Shown here piece after piece: positions 18,801-25,597 of a DNA stretch of 54,473 nucleotides (positions within the stretch are counted from its first letter, which is position 1; each line of letters starts with the position of its first letter). A program made the position numbers and the translations under genes. The DNA is taken from assembly GCF_003386195.1 (NCBI RefSeq), contig NZ_QRDX01000002.1:86176-140648 (forward strand), given 5' to 3'. The notes below the pieces were generated by a model. That model made no database searches and was not told where the DNA came from. It worked only from the letters and a program-made list of their open reading frames with translations. The DNA is from Seonamhaeicola aphaedonensis. GTDB taxonomy: Bacteria; Bacteroidota; Bacteroidia; Flavobacteriales; Flavobacteriaceae.

Positions 18801-19599
18801 TGGTGACCATATAGTTTATGTGATAGATGCTCAAGGATGTGAATCTGAATGGAATATAACATTCCCTGAATCTGTAAGATTAGATCCATCAGTTGAGGTC
18901 GAGTACTGTACAGATGTAGCTGACGCCTCTAGCAATGCCGTGACTGTAATTCTAGATTCTAGTGTGGATCCTGCCGAAGTAGATTACTCATTAGATGGTG
19001 TAAACTTCCAGACTAACAATATATTTATAGATCTACCTGCAGGCTTGAACCAATCCATCACTGTGCGGCATACTAATGGTTGTGAACAAGTAGCCTTTTT
19101 TGATATTATTCAATATGACCCTTTAGAAATTGCTTTAAGCGATGGCACTATTAATGAAATTTTGGCACAGGCTAGTGGTGGTTCTGGGAACTATGAATAT
19201 GCGATTCAACGTGTAAATGAGGTCGATTTTGAACCCTATAAAGATACAGGAACATTCATCATTTATGAATCGGGAGAATACACGGTTACTGTTACAGATA
19301 GTAATGGTTGTATAGCTACAGCATCTCGTTATTTTGAATTTATAGATGTATGTATTACAAACTATTTTGTGCCAAGAAATGGTGGTTGGGGACCCGGATG
19401 CACAACGCAATATAGAAACTTAACCTTTGATATTTTTGATAGATATGGTCGTAAAATAGCCACACTTGGTGTAGATGAGAAATGGGATGGTACCTATAAT
19501 GGAAAAGAACTACCAACAGGAGATTATTGGTATGTGGTTAAACTTAATGATGCTAAAGATAAAAGAGAATTTGTAGGTCATTTTACACTATATAGGTAA
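9898..19599 (+). CDS. sprB: SprB-like giant gliding adhesin (3233 aa)
   Basis: The signal peptide ends near LLFGIQLSAQ. Residues about 25-365 form an N-terminal surface domain (FSLRKNVEVRGSMLVVGN), then a DUF11-like module (IHLTKVVLDTSGDDIDG, about 365-500). From about residue 720 to 3150 there are roughly 28 SprB repeats of about 80 residues, each with a conserved cysteine, a C-N/F-G-D/N start, a GG-x-PPYxY core and a YTVTVxDxxGC end. The C-terminal domain (LTFDIFDRYGRKIATLGV to HFTLYR) closely follows the SprB type B sorting domain. In F. johnsoniae SprB is the mobile cell-surface adhesin of gliding, exported by the type IX system with help from SprF; that protein is about twice as long. 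The usual SPNGDGxND motif of the sorting domain is replaced here. sprF follows after 12 bases. Confidence 0.85.
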   Translation: MKKTTYVSYRLVVILLLFGIQLSAQTYEPFSLRKNVEVRGSMLVVGNATLGESNNDFNDLTKDNQDISMQYIDIDSDASTFSSSSADLSLHLQPDGSATTCYRVAYAGLYWGAILQSGSRSDINQVKFKLPGSTNYTDITGEIIYDAIASPIIAETGEPGNTPYACYAEVTDLLTGLSNVEGTYTVANVTSSLGLNNSTGLAAGWTLIVIYEDPNLHTKSFNIFDGFSHIYNGHQETVPVTGFATPPAGNIDLQFAYAALDGDRTKRATKLEINGKEVTTPLRSANKFFGSVIENENGVSHPRVPYSDNTLGYDTGFLEILNSEPEFIKNGDTSADFRLQVARGQADPIFAFLGAFAVDIIAPDIHLTKVVLDTSGDDIDGDDVYLGDQLFYEITYQSVGNDNVTEFTIKDVLPDNIVFDPTTDIDLTNAGGATLQSWDPVTRTLIFSIPDQSVEVDDPAFVIRLAVQVVPNCYDLSQACSNEIMNQAFATYRGVINPTIIEEEGSFATVECLGVPGSTNFIVDISDCDFTRTEILCGSSVVLTAASGYDNYSWSTSPTGTPVIGTGQTYTATEVGTYYVTNTTTSTCISIQEAITVALYGTTQTNPVIPYADQVVTCPNDGKQLPYIFLCGANETRTINTGISDAASIVWEQLDENSCPAMTIDDCANENDACTWSQVATGPDYTANAAGEFRLVITYPGGCFSVFYFNVYQNLLNPTISAEDIICTTLGSVTVGGVPSGYEYSLDPNGTYQSSNTFAVNTPGYYTVYIQQTVADSFPCTFQTPSIYVRQRDANLTTVVTQPDCNGDKGSIQLQVNDALPQYYYSLSQGGTLVNSVGPIMDSNYTFADLNPGTYTYTVTTDDGCIFTGDIDIISPPVITVTAALTQPLTCTDGEITIYPVGGTPPYNYFINSTTVSQDYPEYIVTTAGTYNITVIDFNGCEASTSITVDEILPPEFNINQNNILCADDPNSGSITVNVVNANGNGLMYSIDGGTTFVSSNVFSGLSAGSYDVVVQYSYDTDICATVAQTITITTQAPITGTATLTTPLTCTTSGVITISGVTGGTSPYEYSIDGVNFQVGNTFSGLTNGTYTVTVRDASGCSSALAPITIDALDPPTDMAFSSTPLTCPSNTSDVTITSIIGGTAPLEYQIMAPSGLATAYQSSNIFTGLAPGTYTFQIRDANDCTYSESFTIDPLPALTVVGQALSNVTCFGASDGSAQFTVSGTSGFTYTINGGASTAGASPISLSGLASGNYVIVITDTTTNCTATDTLSISGPPSALIVSATESPITCNADGSVIINASGGWGSYSYELEQPDSTVLGPQGSIMFGGLTQSGIYTITVTDANSCTVTTTFNLSSPSNPTATIINADYCFDGTNASSFEVSASGGNPPYEYSINGSVYQSSPIFSNLIPGTYDITVRDAFGCTFALPTETIADQITASASLIKGLDCTVNPDAEVDVSVSGGTAPYTYEMSFNGGAFSVTGNPTYVYNNTQIGDYQYRVTDALGCVALTNVVTIQPITNPSAIATATDVFCNGDASGIVSIDIDETLGVPPYLVSFNGSGFTSQTVYNGLTTGSYNYIVQDANSCVFNGSVTVNEPNAITLGSEIITPITCGVGGNVLGAIQILNITGGVPNYTYTLLNSSGAVATTSSTNPFGPTPNDNVIFNDLTFGSYYLRIIDGNGCEYNFGPYLVASDVDNLDINTSAGGTCIAGVSYNIEIINGTGPFRVRIYDGTTTFSPTDGVTPNGLPVSNVSPNERNHQFSGLLFDVSYVFEVLDTSTGCTYIEQVPAIPSPSSIAVTGTPTDVTCYELPALNNGSFDFTVTGYDGADLTWEVFENLTNTTTGITGSVLGLGGANYSDSVSGLAPGDYYLLVSETDLGSTQCTAIVNFQIKEPTELILAEVTNINANCNQDAQVAVNAGGGTPPYEYAFVVDGTIPSAGDWTSSSLAFLDPTASNDWDVYVRDLNGCNIALPLDVTITDDTLPTVTVPAIADDQCTSYGGSYTFTAVPGGGEVTPVTYSIDGVNFQSSTTFIVSTPGTYTVTIRDGNGCTATDSITIYPPIQINAQVSALPSCNNNDGIITVTGYGGSGNYTYEITSGPILSGPQVSNVFNSLPSGTFTITIADTTTACTDQIDVILDAATPVIFTPVATNVSCNGGNDGTITVNLAASNDNPPYIYEITSGPVLMGAQNSNIFTGLPAGTYDITVTSGRNCITTEPVVIGEPLLLGVSGLATDFACAPDNSVNTSTLTITESGGTAPFAYSIDGINYFTTNTFNIIDTGSVQTIDIYVRDANGCTASSSVNINPLPALNMASAAIATPIDCNNTGTVSISVTGGSGNFSYQLLPSGTSQVSNTFTITAPGTYYFQVNDLDTGCSIDTPALTIAPFDIIEAIATATTAITCFGDNNGAFEFSVNGYSGAYNYEVFNSSGVSVSGVLAGNTSTNPQVVNGMNAGSYYVEITETASPFCSTTTNMITIDSPITALMLSLSETSNVTCNDNQGTITAIASGGWGDYQYELTGTATVPYSSNGTFTNLTAGSYIVNVMDAGGCIVSENITLNLPTPIDATILATPTLLNCFGDANATITINNVTGGQGGNYSYTLNMIAPTVSTSGPQTSPVFNGLGAGTYNVTVTDGYNCSYTTPDVVIDEPTQIIASLVATSTQTCVNDATLTLSATGGTGTYEYSNTDTFTTVLGSFNSSITFPVSPGTYEYYIRDANGCVASVSNSITIEPIDPLTINLDITNATVNCAGDSTGVIVAEAQGGLGNYIYTLQDGSGNDILGAIQNSPGVFTDLPIGTYQVHVESVDCEVTSATVIITEPSEPLVAQFTVTDITCNGENDGIIEVLASGGTGIIKYAITPRLDQFFDEPLFDELASGFYDIIVQDELGCYVLLEDIEVVEAAPVILSIVQNSILPEVCEGDMNGEFSIDISGGSLPYSVALDDINGAYTMGAPTQTIFDFTGLNGGDHIVYVIDAQGCESEWNITFPESVRLDPSVEVEYCTDVADASSNAVTVILDSSVDPAEVDYSLDGVNFQTNNIFIDLPAGLNQSITVRHTNGCEQVAFFDIIQYDPLEIALSDGTINEILAQASGGSGNYEYAIQRVNEVDFEPYKDTGTFIIYESGEYTVTVTDSNGCIATASRYFEFIDVCITNYFVPRNGGWGPGCTTQYRNLTFDIFDRYGRKIATLGVDEKWDGTYNGKELPTGDYWYVVKLNDAKDKREFVGHFTLYR

Positions 19600-19611
19600 A
19601 TACTTAAGATT

Positions 19612-20607
19612 ATGATTAAAAAAGCCCTCACATATATACTATTTGTTTTTGTAGTAAGTAGTTTTGCTCAAGAGCTCAATTTACCTGTATTTACACAATA
19701 TTTGGCAGATAATAATTTTGTTATCTCACCTACTTATGCTGGTATTGGTGATAATGTTAAAATTAGAGCGAACGGGTTAACCCAATGGGTTGGTATAAAA
19801 GGCGCACCAGACAACCAATCTTTATATGGTGATGTAAGGATAGCAGATAGAACAGGTGTTGGATTATCGTTGTATAATGATAGAAATGGAAATACTATTC
19901 AAACAGGTGCTAAGTTTTCTTTTGCGCATCATTTGGTGTTAGATTATTATTCTAAAATGTATTTATCGTTTGGTCTTTCATATAACATTAATAATTTTCG
20001 AATAGATATTAATAACTTTAATACTACTTATGAGAACCCAACCATAGATCCGTATATAACCGACGATAGAAGAACAACCAACCATAACTTTGATATAGGG
20101 GCCCTTTATAGGCTTAAAGGGTTCTTTTTAAGCTTAAACTTAAATAATGTTTTAGATAAGGATTTTGATTCATCAGAACGTATTTTTGAGCCTAATTTGC
20201 TTTTAAATTATCAGATATATTCTGGTTATACTTTTAGGGGTACTATTCATAAAAGGAACCGTTTAGAATTTGAACCCTCTATTTTATATCAAATGTTCAC
20301 CAGTGACAAGCGTTCTGCTACCGATATAAACTTCAAGTTTAGAAAATACGACAGAAACGATGATTATTTCTGGGGAGGCATCTCTTACCGTTTTCTAAAT
20401 GACCAGTTGTTGAAACCTCTAAACATAGGTCCTATGGTTGGTTTTAAAAAATCACTTTTCTATTTTGGGTATGCTTATCAGGTGACTACAAATGATTTGT
20501 CTGGTTATAATTCTGGGACACATGTGGTTACTGTGGGTATTGACTTCTTGCAAGGTATTAGCAATTGTCCGTGTACACAAAGTGTAACACGCAGTGATAT
20601 GAAATAG
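19612..20607 (+). CDS. sprF: SprF: PorP/SprF-family type IX secretion membrane protein
   Basis: This 331-aa protein has a signal peptide (MIKKALTYILFVFVVSSFAQ) and the family opening LPVFTQYLADNNFVISPTYAGIGDN, then beta strands that fit an outer-membrane barrel. PorP/SprF proteins are outer-membrane partners needed to export individual CHU_C-tailed adhesins; in F. johnsoniae SprF is required for SprB to reach the surface. The 12-base gap to sprB and the same strand support that partnership here. It ends with a cysteine pair (ISNCPCTQSVTRSD), also usual in the family. The next gene, ppk1, has its own promoter, so sprF ends the adhesin unit. Confidence 0.88.
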   Translation: MIKKALTYILFVFVVSSFAQELNLPVFTQYLADNNFVISPTYAGIGDNVKIRANGLTQWVGIKGAPDNQSLYGDVRIADRTGVGLSLYNDRNGNTIQTGAKFSFAHHLVLDYYSKMYLSFGLSYNINNFRIDINNFNTTYENPTIDPYITDDRRTTNHNFDIGALYRLKGFFLSLNLNNVLDKDFDSSERIFEPNLLLNYQIYSGYTFRGTIHKRNRLEFEPSILYQMFTSDKRSATDINFKFRKYDRNDDYFWGGISYRFLNDQLLKPLNIGPMVGFKKSLFYFGYAYQVTTNDLSGYNSGTHVVTVGIDFLQGISNCPCTQSVTRSDMK

Positions 20608-20642
20608 ATTTTTCCTTAAAAAAATCACTAAATTTCTGGGTC

Positions 20643-20650
20643 TATATTTG
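20643..20650 (+). promoter_or_regulatory. -7 box of the ppk1-ppx promoter (TATATTTG)
   Basis: An exact TAnnTTTG element lies 77 bases before the ppk1 ATG and after the sprF stop. No convincing -33 TTTG was seen at the normal spacing. It indicates that ppk1-ppx is transcribed independently of the gliding genes. Confidence 0.65.
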
Positions 20651-20726
20651 AGGCAAATTTAAAGTAGGCTGAATTCATTTTTAATCTTAAATAGAATATA
20701 TTTGTTAGGATATTAATCCTAATAGT

Positions 20727-22790
20727 ATGATTGCCACAGAAACTGTTAATGATAAGTACATAAATAGAGAAATAAGTTGGTTACAGTTTAATGCCAGAGT
20801 TTTACAAGAAGCAGCTGATGAGAATGTTCCCTTAATTGAAAGGCTTAGGTTTTTAGGAATATTTTCAAATAATTTAGATGAATTTTTTAAGGTAAGATAC
20901 GCCACTGTTAAACGAATTGTAGACGCAGGTAAAGAAGGTAAAAATCAGTTAGGAGGTATTCCAGCCACTGAATTACTTGAAATCATAACTCAAATTGTTA
21001 TCGATCAACAAGCAGAAAGTATAGAAGTTTTAGATGAAATAGATAATAGACTTAAGGAAGAAAATATCTATGTTATAAATGAAACTGAAATAGATAGCAG
21101 TCAACACGATTTTATTAAGAATTATTTTTTTCAGAATGTAAGCTCTGAGTTAGTTACCATAGTATTAAATGATTTAGTACAACTACCCAATCTTAAAGAT
21201 ACTGCAGCGTATTTGGCAGTGAAAATGCAGATGAAAGATGGTGCCAAGCAATACGCACTCATCGAAATCCCTAAAGGAATTAGTAGATTTATAGTGCTTC
21301 CAAAGCAAAACGGGAATAATTATATAATTATGTATGATGATTTGCTTAGGTATTGTTTGAGTGATATTTTCAGCATTTTTGATTACGAAACCATTTCAGC
21401 TCATATGGTAAAAATTACCAGAGATGCTGAACTTGATTTTGAAAGTGATTTAAGTAAGAGTTTTATTGAAAAGATTTCAGATAGTGTTAAACACAGAGAA
21501 GTAGGTGATCCGGTTCGTTTTGTTTATGATAAAACCATAGATGAAGACACTTTACGTCATTTAATGGAGATGATGGGTGTAGATAACACTGATAGTATTA
21601 TTCCTGGCGGGCGTTATCATAATAAACGTGATTATATGAGTTTTCCCAGTCTGGGTAGAACCGATTTAATGTATGATAGAAATGAGGCCTTACAAGTGAA
21701 AGGATTGAGTTTAAAAACTAGTCTTTTCAAAGCAATTAAGCAAAAAGACTATATGGTTCATGCTCCTTATCATACTTTTTCTTATATAGTTAAATTTTTA
21801 AGGGAAGCGGCTTTAGACCCTAAAGTAAGAACCATAAAAATCACCATTTATAGATTAGCTGAAATTTCGCATGTCGCCAGTGCTTTAATGAATGCTGCCA
21901 TTAATGGAAAAGCCGTTACGGTATCTATTGAATTAAGAGCTCGCTTTGATGAGGAAGCTAACATACACTATGCAGAAGAAATGAAAAAGGAAGGTGTTAA
22001 TCTTCACTTTGGGGTTCCAGGATTAAAAGTGCATAGTAAAATGTGTGTTATAGAGCGTGAAGAAGGAGGCAAACTTAAACGCTATGGTTTTATTAGTACG
22101 GGAAATTTCAATGAGTCAACTGCCAAAATATACACAGATTACACACTATTCACATACAATCAAGCTATTTTAAAGGAGCTTAATAAGATTTTTAATTTCT
22201 TCGAGACTAATTATCGTGTCTATTCCTACAAGCACTTAATTGTATCTCCTCATTATACTGAAAAACGGTTTTTTAAACTGATAAATGAAGAGATTGAGAA
22301 AAGTAATAAAGGTGAAGAGGGTTATATAAGAGTTAAGATGAATAGTTTATCAAATTACGCTATGGTTGATAAGTTATATGAAGCTAGTAACGCTGGTGTA
22401 AAGATTGATATGATAATTCGAGGAATATGTTGTTTAATTCCCGGTATAGAAGGTATGAGTGAGAATATTAAGGTAATTAGTGTTGTTGATAAATTTTTAG
22501 AACATCCTAGAGTTTATATATTTGGAAAAGGAGAAGCTGCAAAAGTGTATATATCTTCTGCAGATTGGATGACCAGAAACATACACAATAGGGTAGAAGT
22601 AAGTTGTCCAATATATGATCGTGAAATTAAACAGGAAGTAATAGATACATTCAATATTTGTTGGAGTGATAATGTAAAAGCACGGTTAATTAATACTTCC
22701 AATGAAAATGAATATAAAACAGACGATAATCGTAAAGTAAGATCACAAATTGCCATCTATGATTATTATCTAGATAAGCTCAAAGATTAA
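20727..22790 (+). CDS. ppk1: Polyphosphate kinase 1
   Basis: This 687-aa protein matches Ppk1 over its full length: INREISWLQFNARVLQEA and FSNNLDEFFKVR at the N-terminus, then the two phospholipase-D-like catalytic halves. The catalytic histidine motif is GLKVHSKMC (His about 436, close to the E. coli position), and SADWMTRNIHNRVEV carries the second active-site region near residue 620. The enzyme reversibly moves the terminal phosphate of ATP onto polyphosphate in the cytoplasm or at the membrane. The ppx start is one base after its stop, so the two form an operon for making and breaking down polyphosphate. All key residues are present. Confidence 0.96.
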   Translation: MIATETVNDKYINREISWLQFNARVLQEAADENVPLIERLRFLGIFSNNLDEFFKVRYATVKRIVDAGKEGKNQLGGIPATELLEIITQIVIDQQAESIEVLDEIDNRLKEENIYVINETEIDSSQHDFIKNYFFQNVSSELVTIVLNDLVQLPNLKDTAAYLAVKMQMKDGAKQYALIEIPKGISRFIVLPKQNGNNYIIMYDDLLRYCLSDIFSIFDYETISAHMVKITRDAELDFESDLSKSFIEKISDSVKHREVGDPVRFVYDKTIDEDTLRHLMEMMGVDNTDSIIPGGRYHNKRDYMSFPSLGRTDLMYDRNEALQVKGLSLKTSLFKAIKQKDYMVHAPYHTFSYIVKFLREAALDPKVRTIKITIYRLAEISHVASALMNAAINGKAVTVSIELRARFDEEANIHYAEEMKKEGVNLHFGVPGLKVHSKMCVIEREEGGKLKRYGFISTGNFNESTAKIYTDYTLFTYNQAILKELNKIFNFFETNYRVYSYKHLIVSPHYTEKRFFKLINEEIEKSNKGEEGYIRVKMNSLSNYAMVDKLYEASNAGVKIDMIIRGICCLIPGIEGMSENIKVISVVDKFLEHPRVYIFGKGEAAKVYISSADWMTRNIHNRVEVSCPIYDREIKQEVIDTFNICWSDNVKARLINTSNENEYKTDDNRKVRSQIAIYDYYLDKLKD

Positions 22791-22791
22791 T

Positions 22792-23697
22792 ATGCTTTCA
22801 ATAAAAAAATACGCTGCCATTGATATTGGATCTAATGCTGTTAGGTTATTAATTTCAAATGTAATAGAAGAAAAAGGTAAGCCAGTAAGATTTAAAAAGA
22901 ATTCTTTAGTGAGGGTTCCCATTCGTTTAGGTGCTGATGTTTTTATAAAGCAGCGAATTTCAAAAGAAAACATTAAAAGGATGCTTGACACCATGCTAGC
23001 ATTTAAACTACTCATGCAATCGCATAAAGTAGTTAAATATAAAGCTTGTGCAACCTCTGCAATGAGAGAATCTAAAAACGGCAAAGCCGTTGTTGATGAA
23101 GTTTTAGAACATGCAGGTATTAATATTGATATAATAGGAGGAGAAGAAGAAGCAGCTATTATTGCAGCTACAGATTTAAATAAATACATCGATCCTGAAA
23201 AGACATACTTATATGTGGACGTTGGTGGAGGTAGTACAGAATTTACTGTGATCCATAGAGGAAACCAAATAATATCAAGATCTTTTAAAATAGGAACTGT
23301 TAGGTTACTCAATGATATGGTTATAAAGGAAACATGGCATGAACTGCAACAATGGATTGAAGATAATGCAAAGCATTATTCTAAAATATCAGTTTTAGGT
23401 TCTGGAGGAAACATCAATAAAATATTCAAAATTTCGGGTAAACCCTTAGGGAAACCACTATCATATTTTTATATGACATCTTACTATAACACGTTGCAAA
23501 CCTATTCATATGAGGAAAGGATAACAGAGTTAGATTTAAATCAAGATAGGGCAGATGTTATTATTCCAGCCATGAGAATTTATCTTTCCGCAATGAAATG
23601 GAGTGGATCAAAAAACATTTATGTGCCTAAAATAGGGTTGGCAGATGGGATTATAAAAAGTATATATTTTGATACAGTTTCTAGTAATACACAGTAA
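22792..23697 (+). CDS. ppx: Exopolyphosphatase / Ppx-GppA family phosphatase
   Basis: This 301-aa protein has the ASKHA-fold phosphate motifs AAIDIGSNAVRLLI at the N-terminus and YVDVGGGSTEFTVI near residue 145, plus LGSGGNINKI near 200. Ppx/GppA enzymes hydrolyse polyphosphate ends or pppGpp. The length is that of the short form without the C-terminal HD domain of E. coli Ppx, as usual in Bacteroidota. Coupling with ppk1 favours exopolyphosphatase as the main role, though GppA activity cannot be excluded. Confidence 0.92.
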   Translation: MLSIKKYAAIDIGSNAVRLLISNVIEEKGKPVRFKKNSLVRVPIRLGADVFIKQRISKENIKRMLDTMLAFKLLMQSHKVVKYKACATSAMRESKNGKAVVDEVLEHAGINIDIIGGEEEAAIIAATDLNKYIDPEKTYLYVDVGGGSTEFTVIHRGNQIISRSFKIGTVRLLNDMVIKETWHELQQWIEDNAKHYSKISVLGSGGNINKIFKISGKPLGKPLSYFYMTSYYNTLQTYSYEERITELDLNQDRADVIIPAMRIYLSAMKWSGSKNIYVPKIGLADGIIKSIYFDTVSSNTQ

Positions 23698-23795
23698 AAT
23701 TCTGCACTTTACCTTTAAAATATTTCAAATTTGTTTAAAAAATATATCTTCGCTTTAAGAATGTTTGCATTTAAATAAACCCAAACCTATTAATT

Positions 23796-24326
23796 ATGAA
23801 AAAAACATTACTCTTAGCCGTATTTATTGGTTTATCAACCATTTATGGATTTTCCCAAGAAACAAAATTTGGTGTTCGTGCTGGTTTAAACATTTCAAAT
23901 ATGGATTTTGAACCAGATGCTACCTTTAGTAATAAGCATAGAAATGGCTTTATGATTGGTTTCTTTGGAGAATTTGGACTATCTAAAGGTGTTGCTTTAG
24001 TACCTGAACTTCAGTTTTCTTCTGAAGGAGGGAAAGATGAATCTATTAGAATAGATTATATACAAGTTCCTGCATATTTCAAATTTAAGATTAGCGAAAA
24101 ACTAAGACTAGGGCTTGGGCCTCAAGTTGGAATTAAGGTGCATGAATACGAAGATGGATTTAGAAATTTCGCATATTCAGGTGTTGGTGGTATAGAATTT
24201 AAGGTATCCCATCAATTATTTTTAGATGCTAGATACACCTATGGATTTGTAAATGCTTTAGACGATATTGAGAGTTTTGAAGCTACTAATACAAATATTC
24301 AATTTGGATTTGGTTATAAGTTTTAA
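23796..24326 (+). CDS. Small outer-membrane beta-barrel protein (176 aa)
   Basis: A signal peptide (MKKTLLLAVFIGLSTIYGFSQ) is followed by TKFGVRAGLNISNM and alternating amphipathic strands ending in NIQFGFGYKF, a typical terminal barrel strand with an aromatic last residue. This fits the Bacteroidota outer-membrane beta-barrel family (PF13568 type, about eight strands). The substrate or role is unknown. It lies 98 bases after ppx and overlaps the end of the convergent miaE by 4 bases. Confidence 0.85.
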   Translation: MKKTLLLAVFIGLSTIYGFSQETKFGVRAGLNISNMDFEPDATFSNKHRNGFMIGFFGEFGLSKGVALVPELQFSSEGGKDESIRIDYIQVPAYFKFKISEKLRLGLGPQVGIKVHEYEDGFRNFAYSGVGGIEFKVSHQLFLDARYTYGFVNALDDIESFEATNTNIQFGFGYKF

Positions 24327-24904
24327 CCATGAACTGTCTCCTTTTTTCCTAGATTAGACATGATTTTAGCTTCATATTCAAGAAGTTGTTGCCATTTGGT
24401 ATCAACTTCTTTTTTATTTCCATACTTTCTGGCAAAACCTAAAAACATGGTATAGTGATTAGCTTCGCTTACCATTAACTTTCTATAAAACTCTGCTAAT
24501 TCTTTGTCTTCTAATGCTTCTGAAAGTAACCTGAAACGTTCACAACTTCTAGCTTCAATTAAACCAGCATAAAGTAACCTATGTACTAATTGCGTTGTTC
24601 TACTACCTCCTTTTGGAAAGAATTTTAAGAGTTGTACAACATACTCATCTTTTCTATCACGACCTAAAACCCAGCCTCGTTCTAAAATTTTATCATGAAC
24701 CATTTTGAAATGACTGATTTCTTCTTTTACCAAAGCCACCATTTCTTGAACTAACTCTGTATATTCAGGGAAACTAACAATTAATGAAATGGCGGTACTG
24801 GTTGCCTTCTGCTCGCAAAAGGCATGATCGGTTAAAATTTCCTCAATGTTTTTTTCAACAATATTCACCCATCGTGGGTCTGTTGGTAATTTGAGTCCTA
24901 GCAT
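24323..24904 (-). CDS. miaE: tRNA-(ms2io6A)-hydroxylase MiaE
   Basis: This 193-aa protein is a four-helix diiron enzyme of the ferritin-like group. Visible ligand motifs are the Glu in TDHAFCEQKA, EEISHFKMVH near residue 85, GLIEARSCERF near 130 and SEANHYTMF near 165, giving the expected Glu and E-x-x-H sets. MiaE hydroxylates the isopentenyl side chain of ms2i6A at tRNA position 37. The length and motif spacing are typical. It lies directly after dnaX on the same strand (12-base gap), and its end overlaps the convergent barrel gene. Confidence 0.92.
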   Translation of the reverse strand: MLGLKLPTDPRWVNIVEKNIEEILTDHAFCEQKATSTAISLIVSFPEYTELVQEMVALVKEEISHFKMVHDKILERGWVLGRDRKDEYVVQLLKFFPKGGSRTTQLVHRLLYAGLIEARSCERFRLLSEALEDKELAEFYRKLMVSEANHYTMFLGFARKYGNKKEVDTKWQQLLEYEAKIMSNLGKKETVHG

Positions 24905-24916
24905 CTTTTTATGGTT

Positions 24917-25597
24917 TTAAACATCCAGATTAAACGTTTTCTTTAACAATTCAATATTTGGGTTTTTTTCTTTAAGCCTTTCAAACTTTTCAATAGGTGT
25001 ATAGGCGTATTGTTTTTCCATTACTTCATTAACAGTAATGGCAAGATTTATATCGAAGTTATTAAGTGATTTTCTTATAAACGCTAATAAATCGTACTGA
25101 TTGCGTTCAATTTCTAGTTTATTTGTTTCTGTTGGGTATTCTAGATGAATTATGGTTTCTGCAACTTTAGGTTTATCTATAGATAAAATGGAAGCTAAAT
25201 TACGTTTTCCTGACTTTTGTAAGTTTTCAATATAGGCATCCCAAACTTTTATGAGTTCTCTTTCAGTAAAATCGTCTTTAGGCAAATCTTCTTCATCAAT
25301 AATAACATTCATTTGCCTTATTTGATGTTCTTTTTTAGTTTTTAAACTACTTAAAGACAATCCAGAAGTACGCTTGCCTTCTTGTTTAAGTATTATTTTA
25401 GGAGGTTCTTTAACCTGAAAAGATTCAACAACCTTAGTAGGTGTTTCATTTGGGCTACTTAACACATCTTCTTGTTTAACATCCTCAGAAATTATAGCAT
25501 CTTTTTGTTGTTTGGGGACAATAACTGTTAAGGGATTAATACCTTTGTTTTTAAAATAGCTAGGCGGAATTATGTAATGTCTGCTATTTTTTTTTTT
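24917..25597 (-). CDS. dnaX: DnaX tau C-terminal part, in a shifted frame after an A run
   Basis: This frame continues dnaX after the 11-A run with KKKNSRHYIIPPSYFKN and runs for about 225 codons, ending KKTFNLDV. It has no credible start of its own: the only upstream in-frame starts lie inside the gamma coding region. The linker is charged and low in complexity, and the C-terminal part (DDFTERELIKVWDAYIENLQ onward) looks like the tau-specific tail that binds the replicative polymerase and helicase. One base less, or two more, in the A run would fuse it to the N-terminal part and give a tau protein of about 578 residues. Whether this is programmed slippage, a real mutation or a homopolymer sequencing error cannot be told from the sequence. 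Confidence 0.85.
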   Translation of the reverse strand, partial: KKKNSRHYIIPPSYFKNKGINPLTVIVPKQQKDAIISEDVKQEDVLSSPNETPTKVVESFQVKEPPKIILKQEGKRTSGLSLSSLKTKKEHQIRQMNVIIDEEDLPKDDFTERELIKVWDAYIENLQKSGKRNLASILSIDKPKVAETIIHLEYPTETNKLEIERNQYDLLAFIRKSLNNFDINLAITVNEVMEKQYAYTPIEKFERLKEKNPNIELLKKTFNLDV

